Positions 11,182 to 25,400 of a stretch of DNA of 64,000 nt are shown piece by piece. The notes under the pieces are model-generated. The model did no database searches. It was not told the origin of the DNA and was given only the letters and a program-made list of their open reading frames with translations. The translations under genes and the position numbers were made by a program. The DNA lies in contig JASAMV010005757.1 in assembly GCA_030248065.1 (NCBI GenBank), forward strand, positions 1-64,000. The letters run 5' to 3'. Each line of letters begins with the position of its first letter. Positions within the stretch are counted from its first letter, which is position 1. The DNA comes from Rhynchonema sp. JSB1_4 (taxonomy: Eukaryota > Nematoda > Chromadorea > Monhysterida > Xyalidae).

Positions 11182-14100
11182 TTAGTAAACGTCACGCACC
11201 ACGATGTGGCCGATGACCGTAAAACTGCAAGCCACAGAGCCGAATCCGAACAAAAACCAAAGCACGAACGCAATGACTTTCAAGGTGCCCGTCAACGAGG
11301 TGATGTCCATGTCGAATCGGCTGAATCCCACCGTCGTCAGAGCCATATTCCTGATGCGTGAATGGTTCGGGGCACATTAAAAACTATTGCGCGCATCTTT
11401 TCAGGAATAATTTGGCAAATGTGGTGAAATTGTGTTGCGGAGAAAAGTTCCGAAAACTGCTTTCTGGACAAACTGTCAGAGGCGGTATACAGAAAATGTT
11501 TCAACGCCTTGAAAACATCAGTCATCGTCGTGGATGATAACCAACAAGTCGAGAACGTGGCTCGAAACATGCGTGTTACTTGGTGGCTGCTGTTGCGATG
11601 AAACATTTTGCTGAATACTTTGTTTGGACCGAGAATAAAATGAAGGACTATACCCAACCGTGCCATATTCTGTCGATGGAGTGGGGAAATGATTGGGTGT
11701 ACGGTCACTCACACAGAAACTCTACACATAGACGGTCTTCCAGACATATTTGTCAAAACACGGGTGGTATGTATATCAGCGATCAGCGGATATGAATACC
11801 ATATTACTCGAACAAATAGCTACATATATGTATGTACAAGAAAGAAAAATGCCCCAAGGGGCATAAAAGAAATATGGTTCCCTGGCTGACTGGCATAAAA
11901 GAACGATACTAGATTGCACCACTTTGGCGATCTTTCATTAGGCACTGGAATAAACGTAAGTGTGTTCTGAGCTGTTTGATACCGAAACAGGAGACATTGA
12001 ACCAAATTCCCGGCGCGTGCTGTCTTGCCACCAGAGACACAGGGCACGGAGATATTGAAAGATTGCAATATTCTCTTTATTTCTCTCCTTGTTGAACCAT
12101 CGTGCGCAGCCGAAGACTGCACAGCTACCGTCGTGAGGTTGAAAAGAAGAAACAGTTGCCTAAATATGTGGGTTTGCACGAAAGTTTCGATATCGGCTGG
12201 GTGTTGATTCAAAAGAGTTCGCGCCGGGAATATGGTTCAATGTCTACTGTTTCGGTATCAAACAGCTCAGAACACACTTACGTTTATTCCAGTGCCTAAT
12301 GAAAGATCGCAAAGTGGTGCAATCTAGTATCGTTCTTTTATGCCAGTCAGCCGGGACCTATTTCTTTTATGCCCCTTGGGCATTTTTCTTTCTTGTGTCG
12401 TTCTTTTATATCGCGCAAGCGCCAAACAGAGAACCCGGGATAAATCAGCCACAGAAAGTTTTCAGTTCCGGCAAGCAATGGTTCTAACTAAGAAAATGTC
12501 GACCATCAGACTTTTCTCAAGTAATCAACGCACATGAGCGCAATGAGGTGTGGGGGATAGTTTAAGGATGCTGTACTTTTTGGCAGGATATATGAGTCGG
12601 TGGTTATCGTGACATAAGGCCAATTTTGTGTTTCGATTTCACTATGGGGTTCTAACAATGGAGACACGCTTGTCGTGGAGTTACGAAGTCAGCGATAGCA
12701 CCATCGTGTTTCTCGTGTGCGAAAACCCTATATGCGATATTAACATTTCTGGTGTTCAGTAACGTCTGGGCCCTGACTACTCTTTTGTGGAAAAAAAAGG
12801 GAAAGAACGTTTTTACAAAAATTTCAACTGTATCTTGCCCGCGATCGCGCGAGTGGGCACGCAGCGGAATGAAATTTTGTGTGGACCTAGAAGTCCACGC
12901 CGTACAAGTTGTGTGCAAGTTTGGGCTTCTCAAGTTAAGTCTTGTGAAAATGGCGTGAGTTTAAATTTTTCAACTCACGCAATATAAGGAATCAACCATA
13001 TGTCGCTTAGCATTACCATGCTAGCTCCGATAAGCTCACGCATAGAGAAATCCGTCGAGAAATGACCATCCATTCCACATGGATAAAATCAGCGCGCCTG
13101 GCAGCATTGTTGACATTGTGATGAGCATGAATGCGCAAATCGCCACCGTTGTTCTCACTCCGTCCCCAGCCCGTGACAATGGACCCGCCAAATCAATTCC
13201 AGCTGAAGACCGTACATCCAACCAGAGCGGCTTGACACGAAAATATAACGTAGGAAATATGTTTCATACTTTCCATTTCTGTATTTCTGACAATAGGATA
13301 CAGTCGTTTTGTGCAGATATGTAAACTGACCCCACACATCTCTCAACAGGGCCAATGTTACATTCGACACTGCTGTCAGCCACGTGAACATGCACATCAG
13401 ACCAACACTGACATAGAGGATAGTCGCAATTTTGCCAGACGTCGTTGATGGTTCCAATGGGTTGTATCATGAAAGAGAACAACTTTTTCTGAGAATATCA
13501 TGCCCTTTGCTGGTGTCAAAAGTTAGCTGGGATCTCGGAATACATTTTAAACGGAAGAACCCGTATTGTTTGGCTAATTTTCGCAAGGTCAAGCCGTAGA
13601 GTATAGGCAATCCGCCAGCTCATGGCACTCAACACACACAGGCTGCATATGCTGCATTACTGCCGTCAATGAATGCATCTATTCTCTGCAGTTATCCGTT
13701 GAAACATCCCCAAATTTTGCAACAGTGCAGAAAAGTGTTACATATATGTGAAGCAGCTAATGAAAACCGAGTAAATTATAAAGAGGGCAAGCAAACTCAA
13801 CCATTGCTTATAAAGAGGGCATCAAGGTATGACACTCGCTCAAAGTGTACATTTTGTTTAGAAAATGGCGTGTGCTGCTGCATGCGCTGTGTGTATAAAA
13901 AGTGCCATGAGCCGATGGATTGCCCATACCTGTTGCTGACATAACGCTCAAACTGTAAACCAGACTGTTCGATGGTGACCACAGCGCATTGTCCGGGCTG
14001 AATGAACCATCTGGGTTGAAATACTGTCCATGTGCCTTGGCCACCTTGAACAGCTCCTTTTCGTATTGCGAGTACAGGCCGTTCATATCAGCGATTGTAA

Positions 14101-14606
14101 CGTTATCGTCGAGCATTTTTACAAACAGCGTCGAACGCTGGCGATACAATCTCGATATTGCTATGTGCGCCGCCTTGAAATACAACGTGGGAAGTTTTTG
14201 CGTAACCTTCTGTTGCATAGCAGAACCAAACAGAAAGTATAGGGTGGCCCAAGAATGGCCTACATTTAGGTTTCGGATGATGCAGACTAAATATGCGTCC
14301 AAATGGACTTCAATTGGACAACATGGTATCAGCTATCAGGGGTTTTCGGACACGGGCGAACAGAATATAACGGCTTTATTTTTGGTCAGGGTATTTTGGG
14401 CCCAAGAAACAGGGCCCGATAGTGTAACCGTTTTTGAACAACCCTAATGTATACATTTGAAATACCTTGATCTTTTTTTGTTCTCCCGTTGATTCCAACC
14501 AATAAAACAGTGCAGTGCCGGCACACAGGCACAAAACGAGCACAAGGCTGGCGCGAAGAAAATTTTTCAACTTGGCCTGCCAGTTTTTAGTTGGTGCCAA
14601 TGCCAT
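11182..14606 (-). CDS. Two-pore-domain (K2P/TWIK-like) potassium channel, atypical pore residues (303 aa)
   Basis: Minus-strand exons: 14606-14466, 14173-13930, 13468-13302, 13230-13040, 11350-11182 (TAA); phases agree throughout. Exon 1 gives a short N-terminus and TM1 (LRASLVLVLCLCAGTALFYW). Exon 2 gives the extracellular cap and first pore helix (SNSLVYSLSVMSAT). Exon 3 completes the first filter and TM2 (EPSTTSGKIATILYVSVGL). Exon 4 gives TM3 and the second pore helix (WNGWSFLDGFLYA). Exon 5 gives the second filter (ALTTVGFSRFD) and TM4 (VIAFVLWFLFGFGSVACSF). Topology TM1-P1-TM2-TM3-P2-TM4 is that of K2P leak channels, which set resting potential at the plasma membrane. Oddities: the second filter reads GFS instead of GFG or GYG; the first reads TGYN in the best model; intron 2 ends AT, not AG. 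It could be functional with altered selectivity, or decaying. Confidence 0.75.
11837..12395. mobile_element. Foldback element F1 (inverted arms ~180 bp), in the K2P intron
   Basis: The left arm begins CAAGAAAGAAAAATGCCCCA at 11837 and runs to about 12018. The right arm, about 12222-12395, is its inverse and ends CATTTTTCTTTCTTG. A ~200-bp unique loop separates the arms. The element lies in the 1.69-kb K2P intron (11351-13039). Its outermost bases match those of F2 in SRBD1 copy B, so the two are one family. No transposase is encoded; the ORFs across it are mirror-image shadows. Confidence 0.75.
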
Positions 14607-16448
14607 TGCAAATGTGAATCATACAAGCGGTGAACAACACGTTCGGGTGCAAAGGACATGTGCAGTGGTATTTGATCGGGTGCAGTGTCCCCAGCTCTTC
14701 AACAGGGCAGATGCAAATGCGCGGACAGCAGCCTGCATCTTGTTTTCTTATGTAAGCACAAGAAGCCATCTGATTTGTTGATGTATTTCACAGAATTGTC
14801 ATGGTGACTTTGAAGTAGGGCTTCCAGCAAAGTATGTACCTAATGTAAGGTACTGCATATTGGCTGTAAGGGGTGTGAAAATTCGCGATCAGATCTGACC
14901 ATGATTGCCACGTGAATTGTTTTTTAAATTAGTGATATCAATAAATTTACTTCACAGCGCTAATTTCGACAAGATGGACCCAAAATGAACAACACTGTTT
15001 CACGTTGGTCGAGCTTCAGCGTTCAGCGCAGACTCAAAGATGCAAAACTAGAATACTGTATGTGGTAGTACCGCCTTTGACTTGTTGACGTCACGTTGCT
15101 TGGCAGGGATAGGCATACCAGGTAATATTCCGATCGAGTCGCACAAAACTCAGAAATGAACATGAAACGCTGCCAAAAAAGCAGAGGAAAACCCGGCTTC
15201 CACATGAGCATGGCAAAGAAGTCAGCTATTGTCAACCATTGTAGTGCCTTTGGCGCACATTGTAAATCTGCGACACTAAACCGAAAAGTCAAGCAACTCC
15301 AACCCCATCAGTACAGTATACTGTATGTATGTACCGCCTGCGTGTTACGATTACGATGATCACTTTGCGTGGTTGAAAAAAGTTGGTGCAGGCCTATCTG
15401 ATTTTGCGTTGGCGCAAAACATCCGTTGCATGGTGCTCTCTCAACCGGACCAAAAAAGTAAAAATCATGAAGATTCATGTATGCTTCACCACCATGCATC
15501 GACACACATGCTGTGGTGCACATTTCAGATTTTTGTATTACACATACACGCATTTTTGTTTCTACCTGCCTGCATAATGTGAGATTACCATAACGTCGTT
15601 GCCTACAGCACTTACTCGCACAGTTGATTCGGTTCATTGCGTGTGGATTCGAAGCATGGCGTGTTTGAAAAATGGCAACGAAATACAGGGATGTATGATT
15701 TCCTTGTTATACACCAGCTTACATACATAGATGATCGTTCCTATGCAAGCACACCTACATATACATACATAAGAGCAGTTTCGTTATTCAAAAACACTTC
15801 CTATGTCTAAAAAGCAGGGTGTCTGTTGCTTTGTGCATTCTGTGAACCAGGGCTATGTATTGTATGAACAAAAAAACGTGTGCTTGCAGAGCTCTTTGTG
15901 CACCAAAAGCTCAAAGCACCATCTCCCAAGGTTTTGTGCTTGTCCGAAAAAAATTGACCCTACATTGTAATTATTCTGAGATCATTGCGTGTTTAGCAGA
16001 CTGCTTGGTAGTATTTTGAGCGGCCAATTGTCAGCTTGCGCGGCACAAAATCGTTTGCGCACATTTTTTGGCAGTGACCGCCAAAATTCTGTCTCATTTT
16101 CCATCTGGGCTCCCCATCACAAATTGCGGTGCAAAACGGCTGTTTGCGTCAAACGCTTTACTATCAGCGATTTTCAACATCTGGAATCGATAGCTATAGA
16201 TAATAGCGTTATAAAGCTCATGTGACGCCAGCAGTCCAGATATCTTATCGTGCCTTTTTTCATGCTGGGCACTTGAGCAAAGATGTGTTGCTTGTTCGCT
16301 ATACCATGTAGTGCTTGTATGACTATCGTGAGCGCATTGACCGTAACTTTCGCTTGCCAAGCCATAGATCCGGTTGGTGCATTTGTGTGCGTATTTTACA
16401 CAACTTGTGTTTCCAGGGTTGTGCCGTTTGTTATTTTTCATCGTCAAA
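14607..16448. other. Divergent intergenic region between K2P (-) and SRBD1-B (+)
   Basis: About 1.8 kb with no recognisable exon. It must hold upstream sequence of both divergent genes. Visible sequence features are two related stretches, GAATACTGTATGTGGTAGTA near 15051 and GTATACTGTATGTATGTACC near 15314, and a few TACATACATA runs near 15720-15770. Nothing here supports a named regulatory site. Confidence 0.4.
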
Positions 16449-19400
16449 ATGGCGACCGCAAACCAAAATGAGGCCGAGAAGAAGACGCGAAAGGAGTACA
16501 AATGTAAACCAGCAGCACCGTGGTTGACCGCCGAAACACCTGCGGTTTGTATAACACATTGAAGATTACACAAATTTCCCGACGACCACGGAAATGTTTT
16601 GAAGTGTTTTGGCGCTATTTCTTTGTCAAATACGAGCTATTGCCTATAATGTTATTGTTGTCGACGCAAGTGGCTGTGATTCGATGTGATGAATACTGCT
16701 CTGACAACATTAGTAAAAGCCCAAATTTGGGAAGGTAAAACACTTTGCCAGATCACCATGTCAGGATCGGTTTTGACAGCTTCTTACCTGGTTTTTTGTG
16801 GAGAAAATATTCGGTATTTTTTTGTGTGTGGCCCCTGTGACGCTGATTCAACTTTTCACGTTTTCCAAACGACCACTCAAAATCGTTATGTCATTAAATC
16901 ACGTGTGCGCGTGACGCGATCAGGATACGGACCATATCCGCCCTGAACACTGAGCCGAGGAAGTATATGCACATTGGTCGCCCCCACGTGACATTTTTTA
17001 GATCGATCCGGAGACCATTTTGGGTTTCGCCATCAACGAGCAAGAGAACACAGTGAATGGTTGTGAGACGTGGAGGATCACTGATTGGGTGCTCAACAGT
17101 CTGAAGGACATTTGGAGGGATGACAAAGACACAAAAATCGCCATGTTTACCTGCGGTCAGTTATTCATTTTTGAAATTAAGGGGCCGTTACTCATTCAGA
17201 AAACAGCGAGTTTATTGAGGTTTAATGAGCAGACACTAAGGCTCGTCTGTAACGTTGGCATATTGAATGTTACAGCTGCTCTGGCCAATATCTCCAAAAT
17301 CAGGTTTGGTCGGGGGAGTCCCCCCGTCACGTGATTTTTCATGTGAGATCAGGGTGACTTTTAAAATTGTGCTTTTGACCAGGGTAAAGTTTTTTCATGG
17401 ACCATCGACAAAGAATGGTCGAATTATACATACCTGTACATGCACTGTATGTAGCAGTGCTTAACAATTACTAAATGTTCTGGCATGAAACATCACATGA
17501 TCCGCCGACCCAACCCCGGGTGCCGCAGTGCAGTGCGCATGCGCATATAGCCAGCATAGAACTACTGGAATTAAACCAGATCAACTCAAGTCGACTGAAA
17601 CCAGCCGATCGAATGATGTGATCAGGCTAAGCTACATAATCACCAAGTTTGAACACCCTGGCTGTGATGCATTATCAAAACTATCATTTTCTATCCTATG
17701 CCCACTTACAGCCTACCTTCTCGAGCCCGACAGGCACTTGGCGCGTCTGTTTCGCAACGCCCGACCCAAAGTCACACACATCACCATCATACGGTACATG
17801 TTGCCGGCGGAATTCAAGGAGAAATGGGTCGACTACTATGTCGGCGTTGAACAACTGGTCATCGACGCTGAACAGGCAGTCAACAAAGCCAGGTCGGTAC
17901 AGATCAACATTGATAATCGACAGCATCAGAAATTTCGTTCACGCAGTACACGATACTCACACTGTATACCATACATTGTACAATAATTATTTGCTGTCGG
18001 AATTGTTTGTGTAGAATGCTAACGGCATGTCGGACACCAAACAGTCGTTCATCACGTGAGATTCGTTGTTGAGGCCAGGGTTGGGCAAAAAAAAAACGAC
18101 GGCGTTTTTTCTTAAAAAAAACGACATTTTTTTTAAAAAAAAAACGCCTGGGTCGTTTTTCGTTTTTTTTAAATCCTGAATTTCCTTGATTTTCCCTGAT
18201 TTTTTCAGGGAAAGTACCCTGATTATCAAGGAAAATCAATTTTTTGTCCCATTTTTTTCAAAAAATTTTCGACCAATTTTTACTTTGTCGAGATACGTCG
18301 ATATACGGAGTTTGACTTTCAGTGATGACCCCGGCCAAAGTTGGTCCCACGATGCGGGTCTGATATGGGATCTTAGCAACTCGCTAGAAAAGGGTTGAAA
18401 CCTGTTTATTTTGCCTCAGAACACATAGAATGACTTCATTTAACCACGTTTTCTTCCCAACATGAGCGTTTTCCAATTTTTTGGGGGGCATATTTTGGTC
18501 ATCTGGGCGTTTTAGAAAAAAACGTTTTGCCCAACCCTGGTTGAGGCTCGTTTTTGAGAAAGTCGAGTTACATCTGTTACATCTGAATTCAATCAACCGC
18601 GTGCACAGAATTTAGACCGCGAACGCGATCGTGGGCGTAGCTCAAATTTCAGATGCAAATGTTTGAACTTCGAACGTGAATTCCAGCATCACAAAGTCAT
18701 TATTCACTATTCATCCAATCCATTCAAGTCAATTAATTTCAGATCGATCAAACTCAAAGCGAGGCACATGCTGCTGACGTTGGATGTCACGGCCACTCGT
18801 GCACAGCACATTCGTGACGCACGATCGCATGCTGAATTGGATGCTCTGGTGAATAATCGATTGAATGAGCAATTATAGACTGATGAATTTTAATGATCGA
18901 CTAATTTATGCTCCCGTCTTTTTGTGCTTGCCTGATTGGTTCATTACTTGACTGATTTTCACCTAAATAAATTCTTTCAGAGACCGAAAGGCAAGTCGAG
19001 CATTCCTTCAGTGATCAGGGAAGCAGCCAACAAAATCATGAACGGCCGATCGCATGAAGTTGATTTGCGTGCATTGATTGCGCCTAACAACCGACGTAAG
19101 TTCAGATTTTGAATTCACCGTGGTTAATTTTGAGCCATCGTTGCTGTTCAGTTCTTGCCTATCAAACTCACGGATTGGCAACAACTTTTACGCTGGTCGA
19201 AATAATTGACATTAAAGGGGCCACGACATTATTATTTTTCGCCATAATCTTCCTTTATTCAAGAATACAATCGAAACGACGAACAACAACAAACACCCCC
19301 CAAACCCCACGCACACCCCCCCCGCACAACCCCCTCCTCCCCCCCCCCGTCCCCGCACCCCCCCTCCCCACCCCAGCGCCCCTCTTCCCCCACCCATCCC

Positions 19401-22400
19401 TTCCACCTTAGAAAGCTTAACCAGTATAAAAACCTGTGCATAATAAAGAACATTGGATTCGATCATGAAGTAGTACCTATATGACATCAGCCACATTGTT
19501 GTCAAAACCTGCAGAAATTCGCAATTTGTTCGCTGTCCGGCAGTGCCTGGAAACGGAGCTGACGCGCGCCATTCGTGATTCCGAGTTTGTCTACGAGTGG
19601 ATTCGCCAACGGTGGGTGCCTTCCTTATGCTTGCTGTACAGCTCAGCTTCTTTATATTGACGTAAATGGGACAGGCGGTGACCCTGAAGAACACAAGAAG
19701 AAAAATGCCTGCTATCGCGCGGCAAGAATCAGGATATGGTTCTCGGTATCATGCTGGTCGAATATAAAACACCTATACAAGTGTTTACTCCCCAAAGTAA
19801 AAAGATATCAATGGTTACGCACAGAAGCAAAAGGCGACTAAAAACATCACCGAAACAGAATAAAAGCTTATTTGCCAAAAAATGAACAGGATTTATAAAG
19901 AGGCATTGCATTCCTTTCAAAAAGTGAATTAAAAAGTGATACGCCTTCAGGGAACCATATTGCGGCCAATAGCGCAATGAGGCGACGACGGCAAGCTGTC
20001 ACAGGTCCGATTCGTACTGGTAACGGCATAAAGAGTGGGTAAAACGATTGTGCGTTGGCCGCAATATGGTTCCTTGATGGCGTATCGCTTTTTAATTCAC
20101 TTTTCGAAAGGAATGCAATGCCTCATTCTAAATCCTGTTCATTTTCTTGGCAAATAAGCTTTTCTTCTGTTTCGGTGATGTTTTTAGTCGCCTTTTGCTC
20201 CTGTGCGTAACCACTGATATCTTTTATTTTTTTGGGGAGTAAACAATCTTGTATAGGTTTTTTATATGCGACCAGCATGATACCGAGAACCATATCCTGA
20301 TTCTTGCCGCGCGACAGCAGGCATTTTTCTTCTTGTATTTTTGTTTTTTACCGCGTAAGCGCATTTTCTCATTCGGTGGACGGAAAATACATATGATCAC
20401 ACTGATAATTCGTTCATTATACAGAGGAATTCACTATGTAGAGGTTCAACTTGTGGTGGTTTTACTGTATTCATGTTACTGTTTCACACCTCAATCAAGT
20501 CAGAGCTAAAAAAAGCGATGTCACCATCGGTTCCCCGACCCCAGAAACATAAACAGCTGACACATTATTGGAGATCAGATCACTATTACACTATTTATTC
20601 GCATTGATCAATACTGAGTTCCGGTTCTAAGTCCAGTTCTGGCTCCGAAAAGTTCCAGATTTAGAAACCAATGCCACCGTTGGGTTTCTCGACCCCGAAA
20701 ACCTATATACCGCACGCACTGTCGTTATGATCAGGCCAGTATTGTGCGGCTTATTTGCATGGATAAATACTGAATTCCGGTTCCAGTTTCGGTTCTGGCT
20801 CCGGATTCAAAAACTAATGTCGCCATTGTACTTCTCGACCCCGAAAGCCTATATATCGGCCCCACTTTCTTCATGATCAGGGCAGCATTGTGTTGTTCAG
20901 TCACGTGAATTAGTTTTGAGTTCCGGTTCTAGTTCCGGTTCTGGCACCAAAAAGTTCCGGATTTAAAAACCAATGTCACCATTAGATTTCGCGACCCCGA
21001 AGACCTGTATACCGCACGCACTGTCTTTATGATCAGACCAGTATTGTGCGACTTATTTGCTTGATAAGAACTGAGTTCCGGTTCCAGTTCCGGTTCTGGC
21101 TCCGAAGGGCTCCGGATTTAAAAGCCAATGTCACCATTAGATTTCTCGACCCCGAAAACCTATGTACCGCACGCACTGTCTTTATGATCAGACCAGTATT
21201 GTGCGACTTATTTGCATGGCTAAACACTGAGTTCCGGTTCCAATTCCGGTTCCGGCTCCGAAGAGCTCCGGATTCAAAAACCAATGTCACGTTAGATTTC
21301 TCGACCCTGAAAACCTAAAGGCAAACTACGCTAACACGAGCCCGATTTCGGAGGTGGTGTGCTTACAAAACATAAAGAAAGAGAAAATCATCATGCGCCC
21401 CGTTGTATTCTACAACTTGTAACATTTCCCGAATCAGCAGCCACGTGTGAATGTTTCACTGATCTGCCACCTCCGAAATCGGTCTCGTGTTGGCGTGGTG
21501 TTACTATATGTTCCGCACCCACTGGCTTCATGATCAGAGCAGTATTGTGCGACTCAATTGCATTGCTAAATATTGAGTTCCGGTTCCAGTTCCAGTTCTG
21601 GCTCCGAAGAGCTCCGGATTCAAAAGCCAATGTCACCATTAGATTTCTCGATCCTGAAAACCTATATACCGCGCGCACTGTCTTCATGATCAGACCAGTA
21701 TTGTGCGACTTATTTGCTTGATAAATACCGAGTTCCGGTTCCAGTTCCGGTTCTGGCTCCGAAAAGCAATGGATCCAAAAACCAATGTCACCACCGAGTT
21801 TCTCGACCTTCAAAACCCCCGGTACCGCGGCCGATTTCTCGTCCGATTTATCCCTGAGTTTTGGACGAACTTTTTGCCGGAAAAAAGAAAGAAAGAAAGA
21901 AGAAGAAGACCATTTTTGCTACCGCGCATGCCCCGATTCACTGCTCAGAGTAGCAGATGTAGGCTGTTAACAATCACAATGGGTGATATTTTCGAAACGG
22001 TGTAAAGGTCACTTGGGTGTAAGGGTCGGTGGAAAGCTCGGTCGACAGCTCAGTGTGATAGACCTCGGTGTAAACTTGAAACATTCCACGTTAATAACGT
22101 TCCATGTTTGACGTTTACACCGAGCTACGCCGACCGAGCTTTCGACCGAACTTTACGCCGACCTTTACGCCCAACTGACCTTTACACCGTTTCGAAAATT
22201 CCGCCCAATAAAGAGGGTACCCTGTAATTTATGACAGTGGAGTTCTGATGCCAGTCATTCGCTCTCTAATTTTGATGCAGAGTTGCTGAATCTGAATATG
22301 ACGAGCGCTACAAGCTGAAGGCCGGTGGCACACGAGTAAACACAACGGATTACACGGAAGAAGAACTGGATCGTTATCATATGTATCTGGGCGTGCCGTA

Positions 22401-25400
22401 CGATCAATTGGAGAATTGGGAGTTTGGCACGGATTCCACTCTCAGGTGAGATCAACTGTTCTGATTGTGATTGCCGAATATGCAGCACACAAGACGTCCA
22501 GGAAATATGTGAAACATCAGCATCAAATTTCTGCAGAAGACAATATGCCCTGGAAAGATTCGGCTACTCGAAGGCAGTACGCGACATTCCCGGCCGTTTT
22601 GATCACGTGGTACGTTCGGTCCGGAAACGGATTTTTCGACACAAACTTCATCATTGGTCCGGTCCGGTCTTGCCTGGACATGCATTTCAACACAACCAGG
22701 ATAAAAATTGTTTGTATATGAGCTCACTCTGGGAACATGTACAATAACCCTACGTATAGGTCCAAATTAGTGGCATGGTAAGTGAATCTCGAATTATCCT
22801 TACAAAGATCAAGTGACCCCTGACAAGACCAGAGCGGGCCGATCTTCGAGTTTGATATCGTTTCTTTTGGAGCCGAACACCACCATAACCCGACAAAAAT
22901 GTTGCCTGCAGGTTTTGGCCATGAGCCGTGGCCAGAAGGCGGGCGTTCTGGTCGTGAAGATCTGGATGGCGCGCCATTTGCTGATGGAGATCGAAAATGT
23001 TCGTATTGTTTATTTCTGTTTTCGTTCATTAGCCCACCGTAAGAGAAGGTATAATAACACTTTCAAAAGAATTGTAGAGTTACGACGCGATGATCAAACG
23101 TCGTGCGTTAGGCAACAAATATGCTGAAATGTTCAGGCGCGCAGCCGACATGTGCTATGATCAAGTCAATGGGCGATTGAGGAATATGATAAGGTATACA
23201 GAATATTTTAAGTTACTTGCTCTGGTAGAGAGCAATTTTGAAATATGTTCCCTGTTTAGGTCAAAATTTCGACCAGCGTAAAAATTTGTTCAGTTCTTGC
23301 ATGACAATCCGCGAACCCGCGAACCACTGGGTACACGTTTGGTATCGAAACTTGTGTCAAACACGTTAATCATTAACCATCGATAAACCCTGCACGCACA
23401 AAAAGTCGTGTGATCAATAGAATGTTGCACCGGAACGGTCGCCAAGTTTGATTGACGTGATGAATTTCGGTACATACGTATGTAGCTGACGCCATTCCTG
23501 ACTGGTGATGACCTGATGTGCGAACACCGCAGTTCGATTGTGGCATAGTACAATCACATTTCAGAGACCTGCTGCACGAGAAGGCACAACATCACGCGGT
23601 GCGTCTGTACATCAAGAATTACATCCAAATTCTGCTGATGGATCCGGTCAAGGGCATCCCATTGATTGGCGTCGATCCGGGCAATCCGTGCAAAATGGCG
23701 CTCATTTCCGAAACTGGTTGGTTGGTTTTTATACCCTTTCCATGAAACATCAGAAAGCAATGCAACGCGAAGATGACAACTGACAGATTGATGATTCACA
23801 CAACAAACATAAAGACTCGTCGTGAGCATAAATATACATACCAACCTCGGTCCGGGTCGGTCTCGGACTTGGGCTTCCGTCAGTTCTGTTGTGGAGCGTA
23901 TAAGCGCATTCTCTCAGTATTTCGGCCAGCGTAAAAATTGTTCAGCAAAAATAAACAACTCTTACTGATATCACGTTTGATCTCGTATATCCACATACAA
24001 AATTTTTTTGAATACAGTCACTATACAATCTGGCCAAGCTCCAACAACTAATACTAACCCAGACCGATGTTGATGCTTGCCAACAAGCCAAGCCAAGACA
24101 TGTACTTATACTCATAGGCGCCGTTCTGGCGGAAGGCTCATTCCCAACCGGCCTGCTGACAACAGCCAATGGAGTGCTGACAGATTTGACTGTACATGGA
24201 CAGGCATTGGCAGCACAACTGGCTGGCGCACAGTCAATATTCGGGCAGATTCGACAGGCATTGGAGAACATCGGAGCTGGCAATGTTGGCATTGCGATTG
24301 GTGATGGTTCGCTGATTTGACCGTTTTCTTTTTCCTGAATTTGAATTTTTACCATCCCATGTATGCCGCCTGAGACCAATGTACCGTCTTTGGACCGGTA
24401 AGCTTGCCATCAACCTGGCCCAGCCCAGTGATAATGTCGACCTGACGTGACCGCAGCCAGGGATCAAGGCAAAGACTAATCCGATCACCACAGTTTATAC
24501 CTGGCAGAGCAGGTTCTTTTTGCTTCTCCCAGGTGCCAACTCGAACCACTGCCGTCTGTTCATCGCCCATCTGGTGGAGCAGAGACAAATATTCGGACCG
24601 ACAGTCAAAGTTGTGGAGTATCGGTGGGTCCATCGATGCATAGCTTTTGAATCATACAGAACAATTATTAATCTACTTCACCATGACTCAGAGCAGAACA
24701 AGTGCCGCATTTTGGGTTCCCCAACGAACAATACACCACATTACAGTCTACCCTTTTTATAGTCATATGATCGGTATAGACCATTTTCTGTCACAGTAGG
24801 TATAGGATAAGAATATCCGCCACATACATAGGTACAGATACGAGATTTACGGCAGATCGGGTACAACCTGCGTCAAAACGTGTCCACCATCTGGATTCCA
24901 CTGTGAGGAAGGCGGACTGCGTATATTCATATTGTGCCTTCATTATTTTCAGCTCGGTGAGCGAGAGTGGCACTGCGGCGCACAGCGTCGGTCGGTTGGC
25001 GCGTGAAGAGCGACCCGGGACGATTAGTACTGCGCGATCAGCTGGTTGACGCTTTTTTATTGAATCTATAATGAAATCTGAAATTTTCAGCGAAACATCA
25101 CCTCACGATTTCAGTATCGATCGCCCGTATCGTACAGGACCCGTTCTCCGAGTACAGCAAGTACGACCCGACCTTGTTTGGCTTAATGTATCAGGTCATT
25201 GTTCTGATAAACATTTATAAATTTAGGTATTTCGAAGTTTTCTTTGAAACAAATTCTCTTTTTTGCACACAGGACGAAGTTGACACGAACGAGTTGCGAC
25301 GCGCGTTCAACGTCGTCATCGAGATAATTGTGAGCATGATTGGCGTCGATGTCAATACGTCACCAAAGCAATTGCTCCAGTGAGTGCCCGTTCTGGCATC

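Noticed and set aside
11837..12395. ORFs of 60-130 aa over 11.8-12.4 kb
   Set aside because: The same peptides appear on both strands because the region is a foldback element; there are no splice signals or domains.
20600..21785. ORFs of 85-140 aa with repeated FRFQFRFWLRRAPD-type peptides
   Set aside because: They are translations of the 155-bp tandem array, which happens to be near a multiple of three. Both strands are open, which argues against coding.
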